A stretch of 64,000 bases of DNA from CALGYY01 sp963678485. Its GTDB lineage: Bacteria > Bacteroidota > Bacteroidia > Bacteroidales > CAIWKO01. The stretch spans positions 3,286,001-3,350,000 of the forward strand of contig OY782882.1 of NCBI GenBank assembly GCA_963678485.1. The letters run 5' to 3'. The position numbers were made by a program, and so were the translations under genes. Below are positions 45,919-53,739 of this stretch, in pieces (position 1 is the stretch's first letter; every line of letters begins with the position of its first letter). A model generated the notes under the pieces. That model searched no databases. It was not told where the DNA came from and saw only the letters and a list, made by a program, of their open reading frames with translations.

Positions 45919-45958
45919 AGCATTCTTTTGCTGGGTTTAGTTTGTAGTAAAAATGCAA

Positions 45959-46246
45959 TTATTGTTCAAGAAGCATGATGTAATTGACCAATGATTCAAC
46001 ATTCATAAAAGGACTGCTTTTTTGCGACATGGCTTTTTCATCAACCAACGAAATCGCAGTATCGTATTTTTCATTGACCTTTTCCTCTACAGCAACTATA
46101 AGATTCACCAATCCCAGCGAATCCAAATGCCCGCCCCTGCCAAAGAGTAAGGCTTTGGTATCCTTAGGGATATTAAGCTTTTCTTGTTGGTTGATATCAT
46201 CGATACATTCAAAGATGATAGCCGTGATTTCTGATTTATCGTACAT
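45959..46246 (-). CDS. Acyl carrier protein
   Basis: 95 aa. The serine that takes the 4'-phosphopantetheine arm is in GHLDSLGLVNLIVAVEE (DSL motif near residue 42). It is more divergent than a fatty-acid synthase AcpP, which has DSLD/DSLDTVE. First gene of the five-gene minus-strand operon, directly downstream of a TAnnTTTG box. Confidence 0.88.
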   Translation of the reverse strand: MYDKSEITAIIFECIDDINQQEKLNIPKDTKALLFGRGGHLDSLGLVNLIVAVEEKVNEKYDTAISLVDEKAMSQKSSPFMNVESLVNYIMLLEQ

Positions 46247-46284
46247 ATCTGATTCCTCTGTTTGATTTTTTCAATGCTGATATA

Positions 46285-46292
46285 CAAAGGTA
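46285..46292 (-). promoter_or_regulatory. -7 box for the ACP operon
   Basis: TACCTTTG on the minus strand, 39 bases upstream of ATG 46246. No TTG at the expected position. Confidence 0.5.
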
Positions 46293-46475
46293 AAAATAAA
46301 TCACTATGATGTTGATTCCTTAGTTGGTTAAGAAGTTAATAGGGCTATTAGTTAAATCGTCAATAGGATAGATAGGTAAAGGCAAAAATTAGTTTTTTAA
46401 GATGTACCAGTCATTGAGCGCTATTTCAAATCTGTATTGATTCTTGTCTAGATTCGTTTTTCTCTTAAATATCCC

Positions 46476-46568
46476 TTTGTGCCTTCGTGTCTTAGTGGCC
46501 ACCATCTTTGAGCCTTCGTGTCTTAGTGGCTCCCTTCTTCGAGTCTTTGTGTCTTAGTGGCCACCTTC
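46476..46568. repeat. 31-base tandem repeat, three copies plus a decayed fourth
   Basis: Units at 46476-46506, 46507-46537 and 46538-46568 share CTTCGTGTCTTAGTGGC with a few substitutions. Decayed sequence at 46569-46598 continues the pattern. The copies touch one another, so there are no spacers. Confidence 0.85.
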
Positions 46569-46615
46569 TTTGAGCCTTATTTTAAACTTCGTGTCTTTCC
46601 CACAGAAATTTAATC

Positions 46616-46623
46616 TATTTTTG
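46616..46623 (+). promoter_or_regulatory. -7 box for the TerB-like gene
   Basis: TATTTTTG, 21 bases upstream of ATG 46644. Confidence 0.5.
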
Positions 46624-46643
46624 CGGCTTCCAAATCGCAGGGA

Positions 46644-47042
46644 ATGAATTCTAAAAAATATAACTGGCAGCAATGCTTCGCCTATATGTACGCTGCATTT
46701 GCCCAGATCTCCGATGGTGGTCTTTCCCCTGAGGAAATGAAGAATATCAAGCAAAAAGTGCGTCGCTGGGGCGGTGATAGTCAGGAATTTGACCGCTTTT
46801 GCAACGTAATGCAGGAGGCTATGCGCTGGTTTAACAGCAATACCGATGATGCACTCCGCATGGAAACACTCGAAGAAATTGCACTGATTCTTAGCACCGA
46901 AGAGTGGTTTACCCTACAAAACAGACATCTTGTTGTGGGCGATCTTATCAACATCGCCATGGCCGACAATTGCTTCCACGATTCCGAAAAGGAATGGATC
47001 GCCCGTGTTGGGGAGATTTGGGGGGTTGAAGTCGAGTACTAA
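46644..47042 (+). CDS. TerB-like small protein
   Basis: 132 aa, all-helical in appearance, no signal peptide. The pattern AYMYAAFAQISDGGLSPEEM and, in the C-terminal half, DLINIAMADNCFHDSEKEWI is like the two acidic repeats of TerB/tellurite-resistance-like proteins, which can bind metal. The likeness is by pattern only, so the family is tentative. Monocistronic. Confidence 0.55.
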   Translation: MNSKKYNWQQCFAYMYAAFAQISDGGLSPEEMKNIKQKVRRWGGDSQEFDRFCNVMQEAMRWFNSNTDDALRMETLEEIALILSTEEWFTLQNRHLVVGDLINIAMADNCFHDSEKEWIARVGEIWGVEVEY

Positions 47043-47146
47043 CAGACTCTGAGCTTTTGCAGCACCAAGAACTATAATCCTATAAAAAAGAGATCCCGGA
47101 TCTAGCCCGGGATGACTGATTCTATGGTGCGCTTACACATGAAACC

Positions 47147-47486
47147 GGATCAAGACGAAAAGTTGGGGAGCACGGGCTTTTCCTTTGGTTTATCTCGTAC
47201 TTCTAATTTCGTTTCTCGGATCTCTGATTTCAAAATACTGAAGCAAAATCATGGATTCCACATATCTCGATTATAGAATGTTCATTAATTGCGTCATTCG
47301 TAAATCGGGTCTGCCCGCCTGAATGACGAAGTCGGGCAGGTACGCCTGAAAGAAGTAAGAGAAAAGGGTGAAAAGAGAAAAACAGATCAGAGATCCGAGA
47401 AACGAAATGCGAAATCAGAGAGATAAACAATAAGAAGTCCTGCAAATATTACCTTCAAACCTTTCCTCAACAATCCGGCTTGATCC
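47147..47486. mobile_element. MITE-like element 2 (340 bp) with perfect 8-bp target duplication
   Basis: Begins GGATCAAG and ends CTTGATCC. Exact ATGAAACC lies directly outside both ends (47139-47146 and 47487-47494). Its left end (GAAAAGTTGGGGAG) resembles the right end of element 1, and its right end (CCGGATTGTTGAGGA, inverted) resembles the left end of element 1, so it lies in the opposite orientation. Inside are a 23-base inverted repeat (about 47205-47227 and 47386-47408) and a GC-rich palindrome at 47311-47339. No transposase. Confidence 0.8.
47311..47339. repeat. CTGCCCG palindrome inside element 2
   Basis: CTGCCCG and CGGGCAG with 15 bases between. CGTCATTC (47292-47299) and GAATGACG (47321-47328) form a second, overlapping inverted pair. 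Related to the repeats at 37185 and 37508. Confidence 0.65.
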
Positions 47487-47503
47487 ATGAAACCTAACTA
47501 TTT

Positions 47504-47632
47504 GACCTAATAACCCCCAAGCCCCCATAACCCCATAACCCCATAACCCCATAACCCCAATAACCCCTTAGCCCCAATAACCCCTTAGCCCCAATAACCC
47601 CTTAGCCCCTTAACCCAATAACCAATTCCAAA
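47504..47632. repeat. CCCCATAA / CCCCTTAG minisatellite
   Basis: Four copies of an 8-base CCCCATAA unit, then three of a 17-base CCCCAATAACCCCTTAG unit, with degenerate edges. Strong strand asymmetry (C and A only on one strand). The reverse-complement type recurs at 59936-60015. Confidence 0.9.
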
Positions 47633-47656
47633 AAACCTCGTTTACCGACTTTTCAT

Positions 47657-47664
47657 TATATTTG
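47657..47664 (+). promoter_or_regulatory. -7 box for the thioredoxin-like gene
   Basis: TATATTTG, 37 bases before ATG 47701. Confidence 0.55.
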
Positions 47665-47700
47665 TACTAGCAAATTCACTCTATCACTAAAAACCGGATT

Positions 47701-48258
47701 ATGGCACGTAAGAATATTGTTCTGGCCCTCGTATTTGTGTTGTCATTTGCAATTTGTGCAAATGCGCAGAAAGTTGCAGAAGTAAAAACCATTCCCTGGA
47801 CCAGTTTCGAAAAGGCTGTTGAAATGAATCACAGCGAAAAAAAGAATAAGAAAAAATACTTTATTGATGTATATACCGATTGGTGCGGCTGGTGTACACA
47901 TATGGAAAATACTACATTTCAGGATAGCGCAGTGATTGCCCTGATGAATAAATATTTTTTACCCGTGAAGTTGAACGCAGAGCGCAAAGACACAGTCGTA
48001 TTCAATGGTACCACCTATGTGAATCCAAATCCTACAGTATCTAGAAGTACGCATCAGCTGGCAATAAATCTGCTTAAAGGACAAATGGCGTATCCTGCCT
48101 TTGTATTTATGGATGTTGATGATAAAGTGATAGTGGTGGTAAAAGGCTATCGTCCCGCCACCGAATTCATTACCATTCTGAAGTACTACGGTGAAGGCAT
48201 TTACCTGACAAAAAGCTGGGATGTTTACCTGCAAGAAACGAGCGCCAACCCAAAATAA
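47701..48258 (+). CDS. Secreted thioredoxin-fold protein
   Basis: 185 aa with a signal peptide (IVLALVFVLSFAICANAQ). The thioredoxin-fold motif is YTDWCGWCTHME near residue 65, giving a CGWC active site. Probably a periplasmic thiol oxidoreductase related to the DUF255/thioredoxin_7 group. FPVKLNAE-like strand and the cis-proline region (AYPAFVFMD) are present. Monocistronic; convergent with the TonB receptor through a shared terminator. Confidence 0.85.
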   Translation: MARKNIVLALVFVLSFAICANAQKVAEVKTIPWTSFEKAVEMNHSEKKNKKKYFIDVYTDWCGWCTHMENTTFQDSAVIALMNKYFLPVKLNAERKDTVVFNGTTYVNPNPTVSRSTHQLAINLLKGQMAYPAFVFMDVDDKVIVVVKGYRPATEFITILKYYGEGIYLTKSWDVYLQETSANPK

Positions 48259-48343
48259 AGATCAGCCCAATGTTGATTTTTTAATCGATTATAAGTTTTT
48301 TATAGAAGATATCATTCTGTAATTGATACGAAATTGAAACTGC

Positions 48344-48379
48344 AAAAAAAAGCGACACTAAATTGTGCCGCTTTTTTTA
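48344..48379. terminator. Bidirectional terminator
   Basis: AGCGACAC and GTGCCGCT pair with one mismatch around a six-base loop, with A8 on the left and T7 on the right, so it can stop transcription from both convergent genes. Confidence 0.8.
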
Positions 48380-48392
48380 TTGGGAGTAAAGC

Positions 48393-50534
48393 TTAGAAAT
48401 TGATCTTCACGTTTCCGAAGAATTCTCTTCCCGGGCCCGGTTGGTAAGCGTTACCATCGGGATCAGGTTCGGTGAAGGCCATGTATTTTGCTCCGGTGAA
48501 GTTGCGTGCATAGATGCTGCATTCACCATTGATTTTCCAGATCTTCCAAATATAGGCAAAGCGACCATGATATAAGTTAAAGCCATCCTGCCAGTTCTGA
48601 TAGATTGCAGGATCTGCATTGCCTGCGTAAACATTAGCATCAGTATAAATGCTCCATTTTGATTGGTATTCCGTGCCTACGCTAAGTTTGAAGTTCTTAG
48701 TGATATCATAAACAATCTCTCCGTAAAGCTGGTGTTTTGGGCAGTTAGGAAGCCACTGGCCTGAAGCGGGAGGATTGGTAAGAACATAAGCTGTATCAGT
48801 ATACACAGGATCAATATTCGATGATGTGTATTTGAAATCAGAAAATGTATAGGCAACAGATACGGTCAATTTCTTGAAGAATTTGTAAGATGCATTTACC
48901 TCTATGCCTTTGCGCTGGCTGTTTCCGGCGTTTCCATAAAATACTTCCTGATTCCCACGTCCAGTTTGTTTGAAGCGGAAGAAGTCGTTTTTAGTATTCA
49001 TTAAAAATCCCGAAACTTCGTAGTTTCCATTGTTGCCAAAGAATCCGCGCAATCCAATTTCTGTGCTTTCTGAAGTGGCAGGAACAAGATGAGTGTTGAA
49101 TCCATTATAACCGGTAGGATTGCTGGCAAGCTCTTCGGTTGACGGGGGCATGAAACCCTGACTCCATCCGGCAAAGACTGTAAGTTCATCCATAAAGGAA
49201 TAACTAGCACCAACGCGAATCGAGGTTTTGGTGAAGTTTTTCGAAGTCACTGCTGTATCCAATCCTAGCATTTTATCGGTCAGTTCGTTTTGCATATCAT
49301 CATAACGGAAACTTCCAAGGAAATTGAATTTTCCTATCGTTAATTTGTACAATGCGAATGCACCAATACTGCGCTGGTTTATAAGCTGGTTGGCAAGCAG
49401 ACTGTCGTTTTCAACATTGGTCTGATCTAAACTCTCGACGCGGGTTGGATTACTCTGACTTTGCAGTTTGTACATTTGAATGTCCTGCCATTTGAAATCG
49501 GCACCAACGCTGATATGATTCTGAACCTTGCCTTGTCCGAGATGAATATTGTACTGAATGTTTGCTCCTGGAGCCAAGTAGTTGCGATATTCAGCCGCTC
49601 TGTTACTGGTTTCTTTGTAATTCCATGAGCGTAAAAAGGCTGTCGCCTGAAGGTCATGAACCTTACTGAATTTGTACATGGCGTTCATCCCCACGGTAAG
49701 ACGACGTGTTTTCTGATATTCATTGAATGGACATGCATCGGGGTTGGCTTGTAATAAATTGTTGAATTGACCGAGATTCAAGCCTTCCGGATTCTGATGG
49801 AAGTATTCGGTATATGAAATGATCTGGCTGATTTGGGTTTTATCCGAAGGATGAAAGTTAATCTTTTCGTACAATTTGTTTCCCCAAAATGCCTGATGAT
49901 CGCGGTAACCGCTGCCACCAGTGCGTGAATAGCTTAAGCGATAATCGATCTTTTCCTTAGAACCATCAAGCTGTACAAGTGTCTTATAAAATCCATTGGA
50001 ACCTACCGATTGGCTGATGGTTCCGCCAATAGCTTTTGGTCCGCCATTATTGGTTGTAATATTTAGGACTCCACCTGAGCCGCTGCCACCGTACATCCCT
50101 GCAAGAGGTCCGCGCAGTACTTCAACTTTATTTACGGTTGACCAGTCTACATCATACAGATCGGGCGCAAATCCTGATGGATCATTAACGGGAATTCCGT
50201 CGATAATTACTCCAATACCACGTAAACCGCGTTCAGTAAGGATTCCTTGGCCACGTATGGAAAGATGAACTTTTTCTCCATCGTGCTGATTATCGATTCT
50301 AACGCCTGGCACCAGACGCAATGCTTCTTCAACTGCAGCTCCGCGAGGCATAATCGATAACATCTCAGGTGTGACCAGTGTCACCGCCCCTGTGTTGCTT
50401 TTATAATTAATAGGTAACCTGTTCGAAGTGATGGTCACCGAGTTTAACTTGATCGTATCTTTCTTGATTTCCTGTCCAAAAGTCATAGTGAACAGACCTA
50501 GAAAAAATATCGTGATTAATATTCTTGATTTCAT
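48393..50534 (-). CDS. TonB-dependent outer-membrane receptor
   Basis: 713 aa. Signal peptide (ILITIFFLGLFTMTFGQ), then directly a plug domain (VTITSNRLPINYKSNTGAVT, VLRGPLAGMYGGSGSGGVL) with no carboxypeptidase-like N-terminal repeat, so it is not SusC-like. The 22-stranded barrel ends in KINF with terminal Phe. Plug and barrel resemble FecA/ferric-siderophore and cobalamin receptors, but the ligand cannot be read. No partner ABC transporter or riboswitch is seen beside it. Confidence 0.9.
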   Translation of the reverse strand: MKSRILITIFFLGLFTMTFGQEIKKDTIKLNSVTITSNRLPINYKSNTGAVTLVTPEMLSIMPRGAAVEEALRLVPGVRIDNQHDGEKVHLSIRGQGILTERGLRGIGVIIDGIPVNDPSGFAPDLYDVDWSTVNKVEVLRGPLAGMYGGSGSGGVLNITTNNGGPKAIGGTISQSVGSNGFYKTLVQLDGSKEKIDYRLSYSRTGGSGYRDHQAFWGNKLYEKINFHPSDKTQISQIISYTEYFHQNPEGLNLGQFNNLLQANPDACPFNEYQKTRRLTVGMNAMYKFSKVHDLQATAFLRSWNYKETSNRAAEYRNYLAPGANIQYNIHLGQGKVQNHISVGADFKWQDIQMYKLQSQSNPTRVESLDQTNVENDSLLANQLINQRSIGAFALYKLTIGKFNFLGSFRYDDMQNELTDKMLGLDTAVTSKNFTKTSIRVGASYSFMDELTVFAGWSQGFMPPSTEELASNPTGYNGFNTHLVPATSESTEIGLRGFFGNNGNYEVSGFLMNTKNDFFRFKQTGRGNQEVFYGNAGNSQRKGIEVNASYKFFKKLTVSVAYTFSDFKYTSSNIDPVYTDTAYVLTNPPASGQWLPNCPKHQLYGEIVYDITKNFKLSVGTEYQSKWSIYTDANVYAGNADPAIYQNWQDGFNLYHGRFAYIWKIWKINGECSIYARNFTGAKYMAFTEPDPDGNAYQPGPGREFFGNVKINF

Positions 50535-50893
50535 ATGTTGATTATTGATTGTAAAAATCTATGCATGGGTGTGTTAAAAATTTTGTTGTGTAAGTGCACC
50601 AATGATATTCGTTCTTCAGCCTGCATAGGCACATTCGACTATTACCTCATTACCCCATTGTATGGGACTTAAGATAATCTCGAAACAACGCCATCATGCC
50701 GAATAGCAGCAATAATGATGATATTGCGACAAGGCAAGCCCTATTACAAATTGGAATATCATTGAATATTACCTGAGACTAATGCAATTATACCACAGCA
50801 ATTCATCTTCTTTGTAGCACATGGATGATGTGCCTAAAATGAATAAATCTGTATCATGAAGTTACAGCAGTAACAACAGGATATAGAGCAATG
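50535..50893. other. Leader region between the small membrane protein and the TonB receptor
   Basis: 359 bases. I looked for cobalamin-riboswitch and other conserved leader motifs on the minus strand and saw none. No gene, clear promoter or terminator is evident. Confidence 0.4.
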
Positions 50894-51451
50894 TCAGCAG
50901 GAGGCTGCATTATTTGGAGGGGGACTCGGAATCTCCAGAATCAGGGATTGATAAAATGCATGATTTGATTCAAAGAGACAAATCGTAGGTGAACCAAAAT
51001 GAAATGGCGATGTCTCTTGTGAATGATATAATAGGGTATTTGCTTTTTGAAGCAGTATGCGATTTTTCTTTTGTTGGTTCTTTTGAAAAAAATTACCAAG
51101 AAGTTGTTGCTCTTTTTTATCGTTAATACAGTATAGTATCTTCTTCCCTTTGATTGTTTTTGTTTTTACTACGTCATACATCTTTCCATCAAGAATGAAT
51201 TCCTTGTTGGCTTTTTCCCAATGCATGGAAGCCAGCGTGGATGGCGTAAGCTCTATTTGCGTAAGCGTCCGTTCATCTGCATGATTTCTGAATTCCATTT
51301 TGATCTCATGCTGAATGGAGTATTGCATCATTTTTACAAGCACAGAATATCCAGCGATGTTGTATGCAAATGCACATAGTACTAAGAATGCAAAGAGTTT
51401 AGTGCACAAAGCTGCTCGGGGCGAATATTTATTAGATCTGGTCGTAACCAT
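50894..51451 (-). CDS. Small single-pass protein upstream of the TonB receptor
   Basis: 185 aa. One hydrophobic segment (LFAFLVLCAFAYNIAGYSVLV) near residues 20-40 acts as an anchor or signal, followed by a polar region and a C-terminal tail ending SPPPNNAASC. No known family is recognised. The tail, and the position before a TonB receptor on the same strand, recall small exported proteins often found before metal-related receptors in Bacteroidota, but this is a guess. Confidence 0.55.
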   Translation of the reverse strand: MVTTRSNKYSPRAALCTKLFAFLVLCAFAYNIAGYSVLVKMMQYSIQHEIKMEFRNHADERTLTQIELTPSTLASMHWEKANKEFILDGKMYDVVKTKTIKGKKILYCINDKKEQQLLGNFFQKNQQKKNRILLQKANTLLYHSQETSPFHFGSPTICLFESNHAFYQSLILEIPSPPPNNAASC

Positions 51452-51794
51452 GGAATTCCGATATCATTTGGCGTTGGCAATCCAATCAACCATGAGCAAA
51501 CTGCAAATATTAGACGGGTACAAATATAGGAATTCATTGTAATTTCAAAAGATTTTTTAGTTGAATAGTGAAATGGGTTGTTAATAACTAGTTATTTCGT
51601 TTTATAAAGTACACTATTGTCTTTACTTCCAATAATAGCCTATGCTGCTTTTGATAGGCAATCCCCTCAATCAGCAATGATAATCAATTTGGAGAAGGAC
51701 TATCTTCAAATTTTCTATAGTCAGTAAATTCACACTTACAATGTGTTATTCATTAGCATGCGGACTTTGTTCCAGAATCTCTGGTACATTTATA
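51452..51794. other. Intergenic region
   Basis: 343 bases. It contains the promoter of the small membrane protein and nothing else that I can support. Confidence 0.5.
51521..51548 (-). promoter_or_regulatory. Promoter of the small membrane protein gene
   Basis: On the minus strand TTG at 51548-51546, 17 bases, then TATATTTG (51528-51521), about 70 bases upstream of ATG 51451. Spacing is two short of the ideal. Confidence 0.5.
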
Positions 51795-52727
51795 TTATTC
51801 AACTTTCAGATATGGAGAAACGCGTTGGTAAACTTTTTCGGTAACCAGCGCCGATTTTTTAATGTCGGGTAAGCTTGCAAATCGTCCATGAATCTGTCGA
51901 TAGTTTGTTATAGAAAGGGCGATATTGTAGCCAAGATAAGGGTGACTACTCAGCTCTTCGAAAGTTGCAGTATTCACATTCTTTTTACGGATGGCATTGG
52001 GGTTAATGGTGAGATTGGGAAGTATTTGCAGATAGCGGCTACTATCCATCTTTGGTACTTCCAAGAGTTGGTCTATACGCAGAAAGCCACCCAATGCATT
52101 ACGATAGGCGATAATCTTTTGAGCGAAGTACTCACCAATGCCCTTAAGCTTTGTAAAGTCTTCTAACTGCGCGCTATTAATCTCCACCATTACTTGTTCC
52201 TTTTCCTTCCATGGATTATTCGCAGTAAAGTTTGATGATTTTTTTTCGCTGCTATCGGGTAGTTGTATGTAAGGCGCAAGCACTTCGTATTCATTCGGTG
52301 AGATACAGTACATTTTTCTAAAATCAGCTTTGCTTCTGAATGTCCCGCCTTTATTCTGAAAATTCATTAACATGCGTACCTGGGAGGTTGTCAGTCCGAG
52401 TTTTTCCCAGGCTCCTTTGTCCATCTGATTGGGATCGAAAGGGTAGGGTGTCAGTTTGCTTTGTTCCGCCGATTGTTCCGGAAATGAATAATCAAAATGC
52501 CGGTACTCTGGATATTTTCTTTCCTGAGTGTTTTCATAAACAACCCGGTCTTTTTCAAATAGAGCAATCTCCTTTTTAAAGGCCGAAAAATCGTAGGCTT
52601 GAGGTGAGTAAAACAAAGGCAGAATCTGCCTTGCAACAATGAGTGCAACTAAAATAAATAGCAACACAAACAGTCCCCTGCGTTCAGATTTATTGAACGT
52701 AAGGTACTCCATGAGAACCTTTTTCAT
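51795..52727 (-). CDS. Membrane-anchored helix-hairpin-helix protein
   Basis: 310 aa. One helix at about residues 18-36 (FVLLFILVALIVARQIL) anchors it, followed by a linker and three helix-hairpin-helix units: near residue 110 (GLTTSQVRMLMNF), near 195 (LKGIGEYFAQKIIAYRNALG) and near 265 (HPYLGYNIALSITNYRQIHG). It resembles ComEA-like DNA-binding proteins and Bacteroidota proteins annotated 'helix-hairpin-helix domain-containing'. Likely binds DNA at the envelope; role in uptake is unproven. Confidence 0.8.
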   Translation of the reverse strand: MKKVLMEYLTFNKSERRGLFVLLFILVALIVARQILPLFYSPQAYDFSAFKKEIALFEKDRVVYENTQERKYPEYRHFDYSFPEQSAEQSKLTPYPFDPNQMDKGAWEKLGLTTSQVRMLMNFQNKGGTFRSKADFRKMYCISPNEYEVLAPYIQLPDSSEKKSSNFTANNPWKEKEQVMVEINSAQLEDFTKLKGIGEYFAQKIIAYRNALGGFLRIDQLLEVPKMDSSRYLQILPNLTINPNAIRKKNVNTATFEELSSHPYLGYNIALSITNYRQIHGRFASLPDIKKSALVTEKVYQRVSPYLKVE

Positions 52728-52911
52728 AGTAATTATGATTTATTTGTTACGACCAGTATTCCCAGCCGTGTGTTTTGTTTTTCGGGATGAAATTACAAAA
52801 AAATGCTGCATGCATTTTATGATGAGTGATTTTTTTTAGGCAATGCTGCTATAGATTTTTGGTGCTACAAGCGCTGCGTTTTCTTAATAAGTGCCCTAAT
52901 CTTTTAAAAAT

Positions 52912-52942
52912 AAAAATGCCAAACATCATGTTTGGCATTTTT
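52912..52942 (-). terminator. Terminator of the 52964-53647 gene
   Basis: Perfect palindrome ATGCCAAAC, five bases, GTTTGGCAT, flanked by A-tract and T-tract. Lies 22 bases past the gene stop on the minus strand. Confidence 0.85.
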
Positions 52943-52963
52943 TATTTTTATCGTATTGTTTTA

Positions 52964-53647
52964 CTAGGTTGCATCCTGCACGACTTGTGTCAAGTCTTTT
53001 GTCTGCTTTTTCAATTCAATGGTGCAATGCGAGAAATTTTCAACAGGCCAGCCTCCCCATAATATGTAATTCCCGTTATTGTCTTTGGTGTTGTAAACGG
53101 CTGTTGTAGTTGCATCAAAAGTCCAGGTCATAGTGTTGTAGTCTTCAGAAAAATCAACACCAACATCCTGAAATTTGTGATATACTACCAAATCAAGATA
53201 ATCCTGCGTAATACCTAGCATATCAAGCAAAGTGGTGAGTGTCTTCTGTCCAGGCAATCCTTCAAGTTTCATCTCTAATGTAAAACGGTCGGGTGTGCCA
53301 CCAGCAACAAAAAATTCACCTCCATTAAAATCAAGGCTTACATAATTGAAAACCTGATCAACGTACGATGCGATTTGTGTGTATTTGTTATCGCCGTAAA
53401 CGAGATACATGATTAACGGACTGGCGGTTGAAATTACCGTATTATCACTGCTCAAATGAAAAGCGGTAATCGGAAAATTGAATTTTGATGCTAGGTCAGC
53501 ACCCGAACCATCATATACATGAGTTACGGTCCAAACGCCTTCCATGCTTGTTTTTGTGGGCTTTTCATCTGTGGTACATGCACTCAGTCCGAAAAGTACA
53601 AGGGCCACAAACAGTCCCTGAGCAAGGTTTTTTAAGTAAGGGGTCAT
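52964..53647 (-). CDS. Lipoprotein of unknown function
   Basis: 227 aa. Lipobox LSAC after a hydrophobic stretch (LFVALVLFGLSAC). The remainder looks beta-rich with SMEGVWTVTHVY and YNTMTWTFDATT, as in lipocalin-like lipoproteins of Bacteroidota. No family motif is definite. 92 bases downstream of the C1 peptidase gene on the same strand, possibly in the same transcript. Confidence 0.6.
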   Translation of the reverse strand: MTPYLKNLAQGLFVALVLFGLSACTTDEKPTKTSMEGVWTVTHVYDGSGADLASKFNFPITAFHLSSDNTVISTASPLIMYLVYGDNKYTQIASYVDQVFNYVSLDFNGGEFFVAGGTPDRFTLEMKLEGLPGQKTLTTLLDMLGITQDYLDLVVYHKFQDVGVDFSEDYNTMTWTFDATTTAVYNTKDNNGNYILWGGWPVENFSHCTIELKKQTKDLTQVVQDAT

Positions 53648-53739
53648 GAGTATAAGTTTTATGGAATATTGAGTTTCTAATAAAAATCAAGCCAAAAATC
53701 AAAAATAGATATATTAAAAAATCAGCTTTGATATATATT

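Larger units (their letters stand above)
46247..46643. other. Divergent intergenic region with tandem repeat
   Basis: 397 bases between the ACP operon and the TerB-like gene. It holds both promoters and a 31-base tandem repeat. No further gene is seen. Confidence 0.7.
47043..47700. other. Intergenic region carrying MITE-like element 2 and a minisatellite
   Basis: 658 bases without a gene. From left to right it holds a short AT-rich part, element 2 (47147-47486), the CCCCATAA minisatellite, and the promoter of the thioredoxin-like gene. Confidence 0.75.

Noticed and set aside
46476..46568. CRISPR array
   Set aside because: Repeats touch each other with no spacers, there are no cas genes, and the unit is a simple tandem repeat.
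41282..47486. A composite transposon carrying the acyl operon
   Set aside because: Each element has its own 8-bp duplication, which shows two separate insertions and not one mobile unit with outer duplications.
50535..50893. Cobalamin or other riboswitch before the TonB receptor
   Set aside because: No conserved riboswitch core could be found on the minus strand, although a covariance search was not possible.
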